A DNA stretch of 64,000 nucleotides from Timema cristinae. Taxonomy: Eukaryota; Arthropoda; Insecta; Phasmatodea; Timematidae. The stretch spans positions 36,499,620 to 36,563,619 of the forward strand of contig JBCFYV010000001.1 of NCBI GenBank assembly GCA_039000515.1, read 5' to 3'. The notes under the pieces are model-generated. The model ran no database searches, had not been told where the DNA came from, and saw only the letters and a list, made by a program, of their open reading frames with translations. A program made the translations under genes and the position numbers. Shown piece by piece: positions 12,426-24,214 of this stretch (position 1 is its first letter; the number at the start of each line of letters is the position of its first letter).

Positions 12426-14560
12426 GTAAATGTCAACAGTTCCACCGTTTGACGTGTGCAATTGATATGATTGTCCACTATTATCGGTGTCTCTACGACG
12501 ATACAATGGATAACCGTCAATATTAGTGACAGCATCGTTTATACACGCTTTTGGGAAAAGTTTCGTACATTTTCCATTGTCCATGCACAGCGCCGTAATG
12601 TTTAGAGCACCGCATGGACCATCGATCATGTTAGCGGTAACAATGTCAAACAACTCTTTATCGATATTCCTATCCGAAATTTCTGCTGAAATAATTTTAT
12701 CAATTTCTTCTGACCGTACTTTTTCAACGAACCAAATCAAAATATGTGCATGTAGCAAACCTCGTTTTTGCCATTCAACAGAATATAGCCAGCAACGTGT
12801 TTCGTCGAATACAGAGTGATGTGTAATCAAGTTCATCAACGATTTTAATTTTGTTTGAAGACACGTGCAGTGATATCATGGCGATGCATTGCTGTTTGAC
12901 CTGGCAATAACAAAACTTTAATTTCATCCCAGTAACAATTGCACGTAAATGTAATGAACAAAGCTGGTCGGCCGTACGCACGCATGAATGTCATGGCGTC
13001 TTGACTCTATTCTTGCATATGACGTGGACTTTCAATATATGATGATGGAAGAATACATATGGTACCGATGTAGTTGATATTAGTGGTTCCATCAACGTTA
13101 CCGACGTTACCGACAATAGCATCACGCAGATGAATGTACTCCTGAGAACGCATCTTCACTTGATTATATCTGATGTGCCATAATCGCTCACTTTCAATTT
13201 TCGCATACATATCAATGATATATTGATGAAACAGCTGGAGGCATCGGAGAATGTTGTTGTCTTCATTGGCACGAATCATCAACCGATATGCGTAGAAGTT
13301 CATCGCGCTCACTTTCTTGTTGGTTTCTGCACCTGCAATGTAAATATATAAATAAGACAAAAAGAAATTAATCTTACAGATAAAGAAAAAGTAAATAATA
13401 TGTAGATTGTACCTGTTACTGGATTTATTTGTTTTATGTTAAAATGATATCCATCTTCTCCTTCCCAAAATATCAACGGATATTGTAAAGCGTAGTAAGA
13501 ACGATGACATTCTTGAATTGTGTGAACCATGATATATCTGTGTTGGATCCGTATATCTCGACGTTCATATGCATCGCCAACCATAACAACTGCAACTTCA
13601 TTAACGGTTGGTGATTTGTATCTGCCAGCATGCTCTCCAAATGGTACTTTGTCTGCTTTGATGACGATCATGAAGCTTTCGTTTCGCAGTCTGTTTGAAA
13701 CGGTATAAAACAACTGGACCAACTGGTTGTGATTTCACAAAAACTGTTCCAAAGTCGCCACAATTTCTCGCTCCTCCATCTGCTCGATGTGGTTGTACTG
13801 GCAGCGTGCGTTTATTTGTTGCTCCTCATCGCCCAAGAAGTAGATTTGCAAGAATTTCGGATCAGCATCAGGCATTGAGATTAAAGAACCTATTTAATGA
13901 TATACTTGGCCCTGAATCTTAAAAGTTGATTCAAAATTGCGACCATCCTCATTCTGAACGATTTTTGTTGCTCCAAATGATGCCATTTGGAAGCAAGAAT
14001 TGAATTTGCGAATTTTACGCAAAAACAGTTTTGATTGAGGTTTGGCTCCAGCCAATTGTGTTTTCAATGGTTCTGGTGGCGAATTCAATGTTGTAAGTAC
14101 AACTTTTCCAGACACACAGCAGAAACCGGCCGATTCACCTTTGTATTTGAATGCATGGCGGTATTGTCATTCTTTTTCCATAGCGCCGATGACTATTTGT
14201 GAATGTGACGAATAGTCGATGTCCGACTCATATTCGAACGCAAGATGGAGAAGTGATGCGCGTGTCAATGCGCGATGTACTTGCAGGCGCTGTTGTTCAT
14301 GTGCTCTGTGTGCGTCAGTTGGCTCGTTGACGTGCCTGTCTTTGTCTCAATGCATTAGCTCGAAGGCGTTTGTTGCGTTGCTGTTTACTTTCATTTGCAC
14401 GTGTGTTTGCAGCCTGGACTCTTAAATTTGCAATGTCCCTCAATTGATCTTCTGCCGTTAGATTTAACTGACAGGTGTGGACTATTTAATAATTCTGTCT
14501 ACGTCGACCAATATTTCCTCCTCGTCCACGAAGACGTGACATTGTTCTTTAATAAACACA
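12426..14560 (-). pseudogene. Helitron Rep gene, N-terminal part
   Basis: Minus-strand degenerate coding sequence of the Helitron replication initiator. In order: an Arg-rich N-terminus (about 14,450-14,200), the NIR.FNSCFQMASFGA-like segment ending FKIQGQVYH (14,115-13,894), a Helitron-like N domain (13,722-13,007), then the HUH nuclease block with VEWQKRGLLHAHILIW (about 12,780-12,730). The HAH histidines are the metal ligands of the Rep nuclease in this family. Reading frames change several times. The gene continues across the nested transposon: its next part lies at 8,440-8,597. Confidence 0.9.
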
Positions 14561-15401
14561 CAACACCTAAATATAAGCAACTTATATTTGAATTTTATGG
14601 ATTACATGTTGTTGTTTTTTCGATGAGACGTTTAACACTCCGTAAATTTTATAAAATCATCGACACAAATAAGCACTTAAAATAAAAATTTGTAGGTTAG
14701 ATTGATTGTCATTGAATACACATGTATATAAATTAAATTTATGGAAGATTATGTAAGATATTCACTTCAACACAGCACCTTACAAATTTTACCTATGTAT
14801 GTATTTGAGTACACTTGATGAAAAATACACTCAATATTCACGCGATTGTGATACATGGAATATCGAAACCCATCGTACAGAAATTGAAATGTCAAAACAA
14901 CGCCAAGCCACGATGCAAGAGACTTGCACATGTATTGATGCGTACGTCAAATACCACAGAACTCGAAATCAATGCCAACTATGGTACACAAACATAACTA
15001 TGAATTATTCTCAGAAGTTCAATTATTCACTATTCAGATGGTTTTAACGGTCAATTATTCTTATTATATTCATTATTATAAATATTGGGGGTGGTGGTGG
15101 GGAGTGAAATTGTGAGGTTATATGTTCTGATATGAAAAAAATCTTTAAAAAAATCCCCTCAAATAAATTCCCTAAAAAATAAAAATAAATCCTAGAACCC
15201 GATTGCAGCGCCACCTACCGGGTTCAATTGTGATACAAAACCATCCATGGTTCTACTCAAACACACACAATTTTTTTTATCAAAATAGTCCAGCCGTTTA
15301 GGAGAAGTTCAGTGACATACACATGTACAGAATAATTATATATATTAAGATGGGATTTGCTTTGCTATATAATCACAAAAAGTATCTTGCCTATTTACCT
15401 A

Positions 15402-15407
<6 letters not shown>

Positions 15408-15452
<45 letters not shown>
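15408..15452. repeat. (AAT)n microsatellite
   Basis: AAT trinucleotide run just outside the Helitron 5' end, followed by imperfect GATGATGGTGATGATAAT. No SINE body adjoins it. Confidence 0.9.
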
Positions 15453-15454
<2 letters not shown>

Positions 15455-16477
15455 CGATGATGGTGATGATAATGCCAATAATAATTTGTCACCTCTGAAG
15501 GCTTATTTAGGATGTTTTATATCCTTTATAGCCGGATGATCTTTATAGGTTTACATTAGAATAAAATATATTTTTATCTGTGTTGTAAACATTAAAATAC
15601 ACTAGTGATAAATTGCATGAATTATAACTTTTATAAATATATTTTCATCTATAGTTGAAATTACATCTTAGTGAAGAAAATAAGCACATTAAAAAAAAAT
15701 TCCTCCATCCTAAAAAAATAGCTGTTTATTATAGCTTAAGGTTATTTGATAATAATTATTTAAATTATGAACATTAAAACAATTATATCCAGTGATAATA
15801 TTATCAGTTTGATTTCCAACTATGCATTTATTTTCAAACAAGACACTCAACAATTATTATTATTGTGCAGTGCACTTCAGTTTCCCGTCAAGATAATTTA
15901 AAATAGTTTGGAAGGAGTGCAAAAATAGAGTAAATGTGAAGCCATCCTTTGTAGGCAGGAAACATTCTAAATCCAGATGTTAGAACAAAATACACCCATA
16001 GTTTGAGTCTGAACATCAGCCTTCCTGATCTTAGTTGAGAAGAGATTTGTAGTAGAATAGTAAGAGGTACCACTTTAAAGTCTATATTTATCCAGGATCT
16101 CGTGGAAATAACAAGAAATGTTAAGAAAAGGATAACGGAATCTCATGTGATATTCGATACTTCGATTCATGAACCAAATCCACTGTAGAAATCAGTCACA
16201 ACACAAAACATATTACTTTTATTTACTTTGGTTTTCAACAATTTAGGGATTACCAGCCGCTCTCCATAAGAATACAGTTCCTAAACTAGTAGTTATGTGA
16301 AAAAATGAAACACTACTTTGATTTAAATCAGGTTAAGAACTGTCATATTCCTACCATTACTGCAATTTTAACATTTCACTTTGGATTTCAAACTGAAATA
16401 CTCTCTCCTACAATTTCTCCTTGGATTCGATGTATATATATATATATATTAGTCCATTGGTGAGCAAGCTATAGTAT
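15453..16477. other. Gene-free AT-rich stretch with (TA)n
   Basis: No gene or element family was recognised. A (TA)n run lies at about 16,431-16,450, immediately left of a MITE-like hairpin. Confidence 0.5.
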
Positions 16478-16695
16478 GATTTTGGTAGGAAGAACAGTAG
16501 AAGTTAGTAACTAAATTTATTAGAACAATTTTAATACATTCATACATCAAGTCATGTAATCTGCTGCTATCATTTTTGATAGATATTATCAGTTACTATA
16601 AAATAATTAAAATAAAAAAATGAAATGTTATCAATGTTGGCTGAAAATCAACATGTTCGAATTTTATCTACTGTTCTTCCAACCAAAATCAGGGT
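16478..16695. mobile_element. MITE-like inverted-repeat element
   Basis: A 24-base terminal inverted repeat with one mismatch: GATTTTGGTAGGAAGAACAG at about 16,479 faces CTGTTCTTCCAACCAAAATC at about 16,670. The spacer is about 165 bp, AT-rich and non-coding. Size and structure fit a miniature inverted-repeat transposable element. No target duplication was established and no autonomous relative with these ends is in the window. Confidence 0.55.
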
Positions 16696-16990
16696 AAAAG
16701 ACAGAAATCCGTTTGACACTATATTCAATAGTACATAATTATAATTGAGAATAACTGTCTTTCACAAGGTTTGGGAAGTCAGTCGCGAAATATAATATAG
16801 TAACATCTAACTAAAATGTGTTTTAGGTACTTGATTGATTGCTTAAAAATTATTTCAAATTCAATCTGTAAAGCTATATAATTAATTAAAATAAAAACAG
16901 CCTGAGCGAGCTCACAATAGAAACAGATAAAAAAAAAATTGAAAACCAGATTTATAGATCGTTCCTACTAGGTTCAAGGAATCGCCCGGT

Positions 16991-17253
16991 TATTATTATT
17001 AGTATAATTTAGCACCGCGTCTTACTACCCGTTAGCGTTATACGATTTAAGTACTAATTACTATAATGGATTAGGAATTGAGAAAGGTGAATTAGATGAA
17101 TTGAACCCACATTTGCGTGGAGGGAGAGTGTAAAGCCATCTAGGAAAAACCACCTCTAGTTTACCCGACATAGATTCGAAACTTGATCTACCCATCATCA
17201 GCGGTCGAGCTTAATCCGACAAGCGCGTTAGCCAACTACGTCACCGAGGCGGG
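16991..17253 (-). mobile_element. tRNA-derived SINE, second head type
   Basis: Read on the minus strand: a tRNA-like head with A-box-like TAGTTGGCTAACG and B-box-like GTTTCGAATC. A body follows with AGGTGGTTTTTCC and ACACTCTCCCTCC. The 3' tail contains the same 'gtaagacgcggtgct' sequence as the other SINEs here, then (TAA)n. The head differs from that of the copies at 17.4, 19.5 and 63.7 kb while the tail is shared. Target duplications were not found. Confidence 0.75.
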
Positions 17254-17370
17254 TAATCTCCCTGTTAAATTTACTTAAAACTAAAATGCGCATTATACAG
17301 CTAGCGCAATACAAACAATCTACAGAAGACAGATAAACGTACAGGAAAAATTCAAAATTATCAAGTTAAA

Positions 17371-17656
17371 TTATTATTATTATTATTATTAGCACCGCGT
17401 CTTACTACCCGTTCGTGTTATACGCACTTACGCTAATGTGGAATGGTAGGGTGATTGTGAGATGAAATGAATGACCTACAGTTTAACGTGGAATCCGAAC
17501 CACGGTGGCGACCTGGCATTCCCCACATTCACAAGATGTCTTGTCAGAGGTGAAGGAAGGGTTTGGCAATCAGATAAATCTTTGCCAGGACCGAGGATTG
17601 ACCCCCGGCCGCCAGCAAAGAAGTCTGACACCTTACCCCTAGACCACCAGGTCACC
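17371..17656 (-). mobile_element. tRNA-derived SINE, full length with target duplication
   Basis: The 11-bp direct repeat ATCAAGTTAAA at 17,360-17,370 and 17,657-17,667 brackets the element. On the minus strand it starts GGTGACCTGGTGGTCTAGG (A box within TGGTCTAGGGG), has a B-box-like GGTCAATCC, continues through a ~200-bp body and ends in (TAA)n. This is the hallmark of LINE-mobilised, RNA polymerase III-type SINEs. Small open frames in it (for example 17,471-17,794) have no protein character. Confidence 0.9.
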
Positions 17657-17667
17657 ATCAAGTTAAA

Positions 17668-19465
17668 AATCCTTTCTAGGCTCGTTAATAATATCAGATC
17701 TGACATCTTATCTGAGTCGGAAACTTGTGTATCTATGGAACTAAAAGTCCCGGGTTCAATTCCAAACATGGCCGAAAATGTTGTCGTTAGTTAAATGTGT
17801 GTTTACCCTTTCACAGTGATGAATTTACAACAGGGGACTGGCTGTTGAGTTTGTCCTAGTTTTTAGTTGGTTTTTAAATCAAACGACAAACCTAACCAGC
17901 CGGTAGTGGTAAACTTATGGTTTGAATTTTTAAAAAATTACCCGCAATACAGTTTTGAAACATTAATGGATGTGAGGTAAAGATAAGAAAAAAGCCTTAG
18001 TATTTAATGTGCCATTATTATAGATAATTGTTTTAAGTGGTTAAAACCTAATTATCCATTTGTAAATAACTTAGCTTAATAACAACAATTTTTCTACTAT
18101 TTAACTGTCCCTTTTTTTCTATATAAGATTTTAGTAAAATCCTCCTTCCCTCACTTAACGCAGAGTACCAGTGGTTGAGAATCTTGCAAACATGTGCTCA
18201 TATAATATATTGAATGGAGGAACAACCACGAAATGTAGTCGTATTCCTTGGAAAACTAGTGTAATGTTTTTCTACCTCATACTTGGTAAGTACATCCATG
18301 ATTGTATGGAAATATTCAAAAGAATAAAATTCAACATAATTAAATGAATATCATTGTTTATATAAATCGTTTTAACATAGTTTTAACTTTTATTATTATT
18401 ACATGTTCAGCATTTAATTCCTAGAAGTATATTATCTATAGAGAGGATAAATTCTGTAGTTATGGAGGCTCTCTATTATTTATTAAAACACGAATGAATA
18501 GTTTAATATAAGTATTTTATTTTGTGTTGATTATTTGGATAAAAGATTTAAGCAGTGGATCAATGAGTTGTGTATCTAAAGGTGTGATAAACGGTGACAC
18601 CGATAGGTGAGATTTTTTTTCAAGAAGTTACATTAAAAAAACAATAGTTCTCAGATATTCTATTTTAAACCACTCTAACATTAACTCTGTGTATCTATTA
18701 AGTAATATTTAAAATACTTCCATTTGTTTCTATTTAATTTTAACACCAAGAGAAATATCAACTTTAAATACCAAGAACTGATTTTAATTTTAACGATTAA
18801 TATACAAAATACATTTATTTTCGTGAACAATGAAATAACACTTAATACCAATAACAACAATAAAATATAAAATTTTGACGAATAACAGAATAACACCGAA
18901 GGAATTAGATATGAATTGGAAAGTTAATTACAGTCATGGTCAGCTTCACTTGATCCCAGATAAGTTCCAAGACAAATATAAAATACAATACAAATAGTAG
19001 TTATGATCCACAGGAGACAATAATCCGTGGTGTGCAGGAAAATCTGATAAGTCAATAATTTACTAAAATTTCTTTGTCTGTCATTCAACCAAAAAACATC
19101 TTTCTAAGTTCAGCCAAAAAGGAATAAGTCAAATACTCTATTCATGCTCAACATATATTACTATTTGTAATATATCTTAAACATTAAAATATTTGTTCAG
19201 GCAAAAATAAATATTCCATATATTACCATTTGCCTGATTTAAAGAAATTATATTTAGTACATACAGAATGAGATAAGTTGTCTTGTTCCCTTTTCCTTGA
19301 AGACAATATATTAACTCAAAACAATATACTGACATTGCCATTATTATTTTTACAGTAAATGTATATCTATTTATTTAATCATTAGACACGTTATGAAACG
19401 CTTGACTAGTCAATAAACATTTGTTTTTCATATTGCCAACCTAACAGTTTAGAATGATGGTTAAG
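17668..19465. other. Gene-free AT-rich stretch
   Basis: No gene, transposon domain or tandem repeat was recognised between the two SINEs. The only longer ORF (18,681-18,896, minus) is a low-complexity Ile/Leu/Lys shadow of AT-rich DNA. Confidence 0.5.
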
Positions 19466-19473
19466 ATCGTGAC

Positions 19474-19475
<2 letters not shown>

Positions 19476-19505
<30 letters not shown>

Positions 19506-19771
19506 GCACCGCGTCTTACTACCCGTTCGGGTTATACGCACTTACGCTAATGTGTAATGGTAGGGTGATTGTGAGATGAAATGAAGGACCTACAGTTTAA
19601 CGTGGAATCCGAACCACGGTGGAGGCCTGGCATTCCCCACATTCACAAGATATCTTGTCAGAGGTGAAGGAAGGGTTTGGAAATCAGATAAATCTGTGCC
19701 GGGACCGAGGATTGAACCCCGGCCGCCAGCATAGAAGTCTGACACCTTACCCCTAGACCACCAGGTCACCC
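19476..19771 (-). mobile_element. tRNA-derived SINE, full length with target duplication
   Basis: Same family as the copy at 17.4 kb and closely similar to it. Flanked by the 10-bp duplication ATCGTGACTA at 19,466-19,475 and 19,772-19,781. The B box is better preserved here (GGTTCAATCC). The (TAA)n tail is about 30 bases long. Confidence 0.9.
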
Positions 19772-20292
19772 ATCGTGACTAGTAGTTTACTGTGATTTTC
19801 TTTATAATATTTAAATATAATATGACGGGAACAGGGGGAAAACAATGTAAGTTGATTAAATGAAATCATGTGAACGTGGTGCAATTTCTTGATGAATGAT
19901 TGAAACAACTGTTTTATATCTCAGAGTACAAACAATGATTATTTACCCTGAAAATAGTTGTAAAGAAACAGTATACAGGAGAAAAACAATGAATGTCAAC
20001 GCGATTGTTTGTGGAATCATTGAATGCCAACGTGGTTAGATTTAATATAAGTTAATATTAATGGTATTTAATACTATATCAAAAATTAAGTATTTATTAG
20101 AAAAAGTTATTTTTGCTGTTAGAAGTGGTGAAAAAACTTAAATTTATTGATTTTATTTTTCATTTGCATTTGTCTCATTCCTTAGTTTTTAGCTCAGGAT
20201 GTTTGATTCAACATAGTAATGTAGGCACTGTCAATCCTATTTCTGTGACTGATTGTACAATAATGTTCTTGTGATTGTGATCTTTATAATCT

Positions 20293-20688
20293 TTGCTGTT
20301 TATACTTTTAATTATGAGTGAAATGGACAAAATGGTTAATTTTCTAACAGAACCTGAAAAAAGAAACCACGGATGTATTCGAATAATTTATTTATGCGAG
20401 GTAGCCTTGATACTTATTCCTGAGAGTTGCATCGGAAATAATGTGATCAAGTGTAGATCTGTCCGAACAGTCACGAAGGATGCCGATGCATCCCTCTTCA
20501 CGTCCTTGTACCCAAGGATGGAAGCCATACGTCGTATATACGACTTAGTTCAGCCTTGGTGCGGAGTTTTACCGGCAACAGTTCTATTTTTCCAAATCCA
20601 AACCCCTTTAATATTTCACACTTTCAAATACTATCAAATTAAATTGACAATTGAACACTTTAACACTTCTAAAGATTTCTTTCATTAA
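20293..20688 (+). CDS. Unrecognised 131-codon ORF, weak candidate
   Basis: An open frame of 131 codons. Residues 40-95 (including KCRSVRTVTKDADAS and YPRMEAIRRIYDLVQPW) have a more protein-like composition than the AT-rich surroundings. The C-terminal 35 residues look like read-through of AT-rich DNA. No family, signal peptide or splice signal was recognised. It could be a fragment of an old mobile element. Bases 20,815-21,130 downstream are likewise GC-richer and end with 'gggcacgccactgctga', which looks repetitive. Confidence 0.25.
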   Translation: MLFILLIMSEMDKMVNFLTEPEKRNHGCIRIIYLCEVALILIPESCIGNNVIKCRSVRTVTKDADASLFTSLYPRMEAIRRIYDLVQPWCGVLPATVLFFQIQTPLIFHTFKYYQIKLTIEHFNTSKDFFH

Positions 20689-21479
20689 TTGGAACAATTA
20701 CATAAGCTTAACAACCACAACACTACCACTTATAAGCAGTAAACCAAAAATTAGATTTAGTTGTGACAGAATGCCAAACGCTTGCATATATCTTATTATA
20801 CTAACGTACTTAGGCTGGCTTTAACTGGTCATCTCCCGAGTATGAGCCGATAAGACTCGAGCGCTTCCAATGCTAGTTGGGAGAAAAAAAAGGGGCCGCG
20901 CAAATATCATTGAGTATTATGACAGCGCTTCTGATGTGAGTGTGTTGTTACTGTAAAGGAGGTGGGGGATTGGAGCGCTCAAGTAGCGAGCATATAGTTG
21001 AGTATTGTGACGCAAATTGAAACTCAGATAGATTTTATTTTATGCTTTTATTTCCCCCGGATATTTAATTCAAAATAGATTAATTTAAAATGTCTGGGGA
21101 CTAGCCAAGTCCTACTAAACCATTGAGGGCACGCCACTGCTGATAATCATCTTTCAAGAAAAAGCTACTAATTTAATTAAAGGCCTTTAATTTGAAATTT
21201 AAAAATTCTTATTGACACATGCAACACCTGTTATACACTTAATATTCAGAAACAGATTTCTAATGTAAGATTTAAAATTGATGGAATGTAATCAAAACGG
21301 ACCCAGCACCAAACTGAAGCTGATAGATATTCAGCCATATCGTGCAGTATAGAAAAGGTGTATTTCTTTGATTTGCAACAATTTCTCCCTACTCCACATT
21401 TAAAAACTTATATAGTATATTATAAGAGATGGTTGTATACTTTTAATTTAACCATACAATAATGGCCAACAGGCACACC

Positions 21480-22230
21480 CTATGCTATATATATATGGTA
21501 TGAAGGTGTCGTGGGAACGGGAGTAAATGAAATTACATTTTGTTTGTACAAAAACATTCTTGAACATGTTCCCCATAGTGTATAGAATATAACCTTATAA
21601 CAAGATACATGTGGTGGACAAAAACGAATATTATGTTTGCTACCATGTTTCAGTATGCTCAACAAAACCACACAACTTTGAAACGTATCAATCACAAGTT
21701 TCTTTCTAGTGGGCATACAGATGTGAAATGCGATACCGACAATGCAGCTATTGAATGCAAATAGAAACACAGCACCATATTAGTATACCACCATCATGAC
21801 TGATATCAACTGTACCAAAATCTAGTGAAAAAAACACATTCCATATTAATGAAAGGAGAGAGAATAGTTCATCTCCATTGGCCAGATTCTGAAATAGCAC
21901 ATTTTTATTTTAGAGTACGGAAATTGGATTAGGATGGTTCGCATTTTTTGGAGGCCCATGAAGTGGCTCTGCTATGATAAAAATTGGTGTGATGGGCTTC
22001 AAAACAATGCTGAGTAATGAAGAGCCTTTCGAAAAGATAGTACAGCTAGAACTTGCTTACAAAGGATCTTACCCTATAAGCAACTAGAAGAAAACTGATT
22101 TTCTAACCATGCTTTCACTGATTCCACAGTTGTATCGTCAATTTTTATATTGATTTAGAAGTACAAGAAAACTTGAAGGCCGTAGATCATGACATTGAAA
22201 TGCCTGTTTTATCTGATATGGAAGATTAAT
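21480..22230 (+). pseudogene. Relic of a second Sola-like transposase
   Basis: The plus strand, over several frames, keeps the order of the 8.6-12.4 kb transposase. A WYEGVVGTGVNEI segment (about 21,495) is followed by DTCGGQKR (about 21,605, matching the DSCGGQNRN motif), then SSGHTDVKCDTDNAAIE (about 21,700, matching HSFLPNDTDFGHIE). The end is AYKGSYPIS...KTDFLTMLSLIPQLYRQF (about 22,045-22,150), matching LLSMLDFVPPIYHEF. Many stops and frameshifts show it is old. It is a different, diverged member of the same superfamily and not a copy of the nested element. Ends and target duplications were not found. Confidence 0.75.
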
Positions 22231-22864
22231 TAACTTTTTTGAGGATACTGACAACTGTCTTTACCATTGGATTAATAAATTTTAAAATAAGAATCTTAAA
22301 AGGTGGTTATTTTACTTCCAGTTAAAATTTTCAGCATTTAATTAAGGGATACACAACCTAAGGTTATCGCATTGCTAATACATTTCATTTATATAAATTA
22401 AGACAAATAAAATAGGATATTATTGATTATTGAGTCTAAAATGAGAGAGCTAGAGTATTTCATTACGAGGAGCGGATCCAGGACGGAGCATAAGGGACGC
22501 GTGCCCCCCTTCATGAAATTAAACCAATTAAATCAATGTTATATTCACTACTAGTTTTATTGTCACATAATACTATCTCATTAATCAGATCTCATGTTTT
22601 AAATTGTTATTGGCAATATTATTAATTGATTAATATACGGTAATTATTATAAATACTTATGACAATCACATAGAGTATTAAACTTTTAAAATATGCATGA
22701 ATGAAATTACCCAAATTTAAGTTGAACGCCTCTCATCTTGTTGCATGACATTGATTAGGATTAATTTATGTTATCTATTTCACTCTATCATTATCTCACA
22801 GGTAGAGAAAGTTATGTGATCTTCAAAAAAATCGAACTAGATATTTTGACCCCTCGAATCCAAA

Positions 22865-23580
22865 AAATTTGTTTTTGAAATTCTGTGTGTCTGATTGTAC
22901 CTCCAAATAGAACCTAAACTATTTCACTGATCGGGCTAAAACTTAGTAACTAGGGTTCACATAGGGTTGCCCCAAGTGGTTTTTTGATTTGGATATCCAA
23001 CCCTAAAATTAAGAGTAGTTTACTGAAGGGCAAAAATATAAAGAATTGATATTCTCAAATTCGTCTCTAAATATTTTGATTAAATTTAATTATAAAACAT
23101 TTATAAATATTCTAAACAATATGGCTACTTTAGATATTTCGGAAAAATCACATTAAGAGCTTCGGTTTGATACGTAAGTTCTCATTTTTTTTCATATTTC
23201 CAAAACTACTCGAGACATTAAATTATTTATCATTGATGATATGTAGATATATTTTTAATACAAATATTTTATTCGAAACATATTTAATAAAACAAATAAC
23301 TCTAAAGTTATATGCTGAAATATATATTTTTTACTTTGTCGAATACTAAAGGTAAAGTATTGCGACCGTAAAAAAATCTAGCCTGAAATGTTGATGGATG
23401 TTGACGTCTCATGACAACCCAAACCCTAATAGTGGTTTTTGAAATGCCAACTATCTGTCTGTGTTTTTTAGCCCAAAATTGAGTGTAGTTAAGCAAAAAG
23501 CGAAAATAAAAAAATTCGATTTTCTCCAAATTGGCTCTAATGAATTTGATTAAAATTCGTATCTAAGCGTTTAATAATAT
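22865..23580. repeat. Two diverged copies of a ~240-bp repeat
   Basis: About 22,865-23,110 and 23,340-23,580 share an order of short matches: a 'caaccctaa' motif, then 'gagtgtagtt/gagtagttt' followed by 'gcaaaaa...', then 'ttctc(c)aaatt...ctcta', then 'tttgattaaa'. They are diverged direct copies, probably of an unrecognised mobile element. No coding sequence is seen. Confidence 0.5.
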
Positions 23581-24214
23581 TTTCAAAAATAGGAATGTAA
23601 TCGTAGGTAGGCGGCCGTCCTAAGTTGCAACTATACCTAGTTTCAACTTTGCACTTCTGTAACTGCCCATTCTTAATTTTGAGTTTACACGCTATTAAAC
23701 ATATTGTTGTACCCCGTTCTTCTGTATTCTTTGGGGACGGCTCATTACTCACGACGGGGAATGAACCACGGGCCTCAATTCAGTCAAGTATTAGACAGTG
23801 CCACGATGTTTTGTAGAGTCGCTTGAGCCTAGTTTACTGGGTCCAGGTTGGTGAGTGGAACAACCTCTAATGCTTACTTGTTGTAACAAGGTTACACACC
23901 TAACCACTAACCTCCACTTGTTGTCTTCATTGAAGTACAACAATGAATTATTATCGAAAGAAAAATTCCGTAAATTTCTATTTTGCAAACCTAAACTCTT
24001 ATTTTTACCATAATAATCTGTTTCCTGTTCTTGAAAACTTTCTCTTTAGTAAGGGTACATATTCTGCCTGTCCAATTTTGTTTATTTGTCGACTATGTTG
24101 GTTGGAGTGTAGTATATTTAAACCAGGCTTATGTGTAGCTGTAAAAACAAATTTAGCAAATAATAATGCCTAATGAGTCAAACGTGATGAGGGTTCTGTT
24201 AAACTAAGCATTAA

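Larger units (their letters stand above)
5385..15350 (-). mobile_element. Autonomous-type Helitron, inactive, with nested DNA transposon
   Basis: A rolling-circle transposon on the minus strand. Its 5' end (15,350) starts with TC (TCTTAATATATATAATT), preceded by A. Its 3' end (5,385) finishes ...CACTAG, followed by T, giving the expected A|TC...CTAG|T insertion. A short stem, GGCAG/CTGTC, lies just inside the 3' end. Inside are a Helitron-type N-terminal region, a Rep domain with an HAH motif and a Pif1-like helicase, all broken by stops and frameshifts. Without the 3,828-bp insertion at 8,598-12,425 and its duplicated 4-bp target the element would be about 6.1 kb, within the usual range for animal Helitrons. 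Confidence 0.9.

Noticed and set aside
13695..14685. Plus-strand ORFs of 60-96 codons
   Set aside because: Shadows of the minus-strand Helitron N-terminal coding region or of its AT-rich 5' part.
16991..19771. Functional tRNA genes
   Set aside because: The tRNA-like heads lack a complete cloverleaf and are joined to SINE bodies with (TAA)n tails and target duplications.
23167..24173. Short ORFs of 60-76 codons on both strands
   Set aside because: AT-rich or repeat-derived, no domain, no consistent frame, no neighbouring gene structure.
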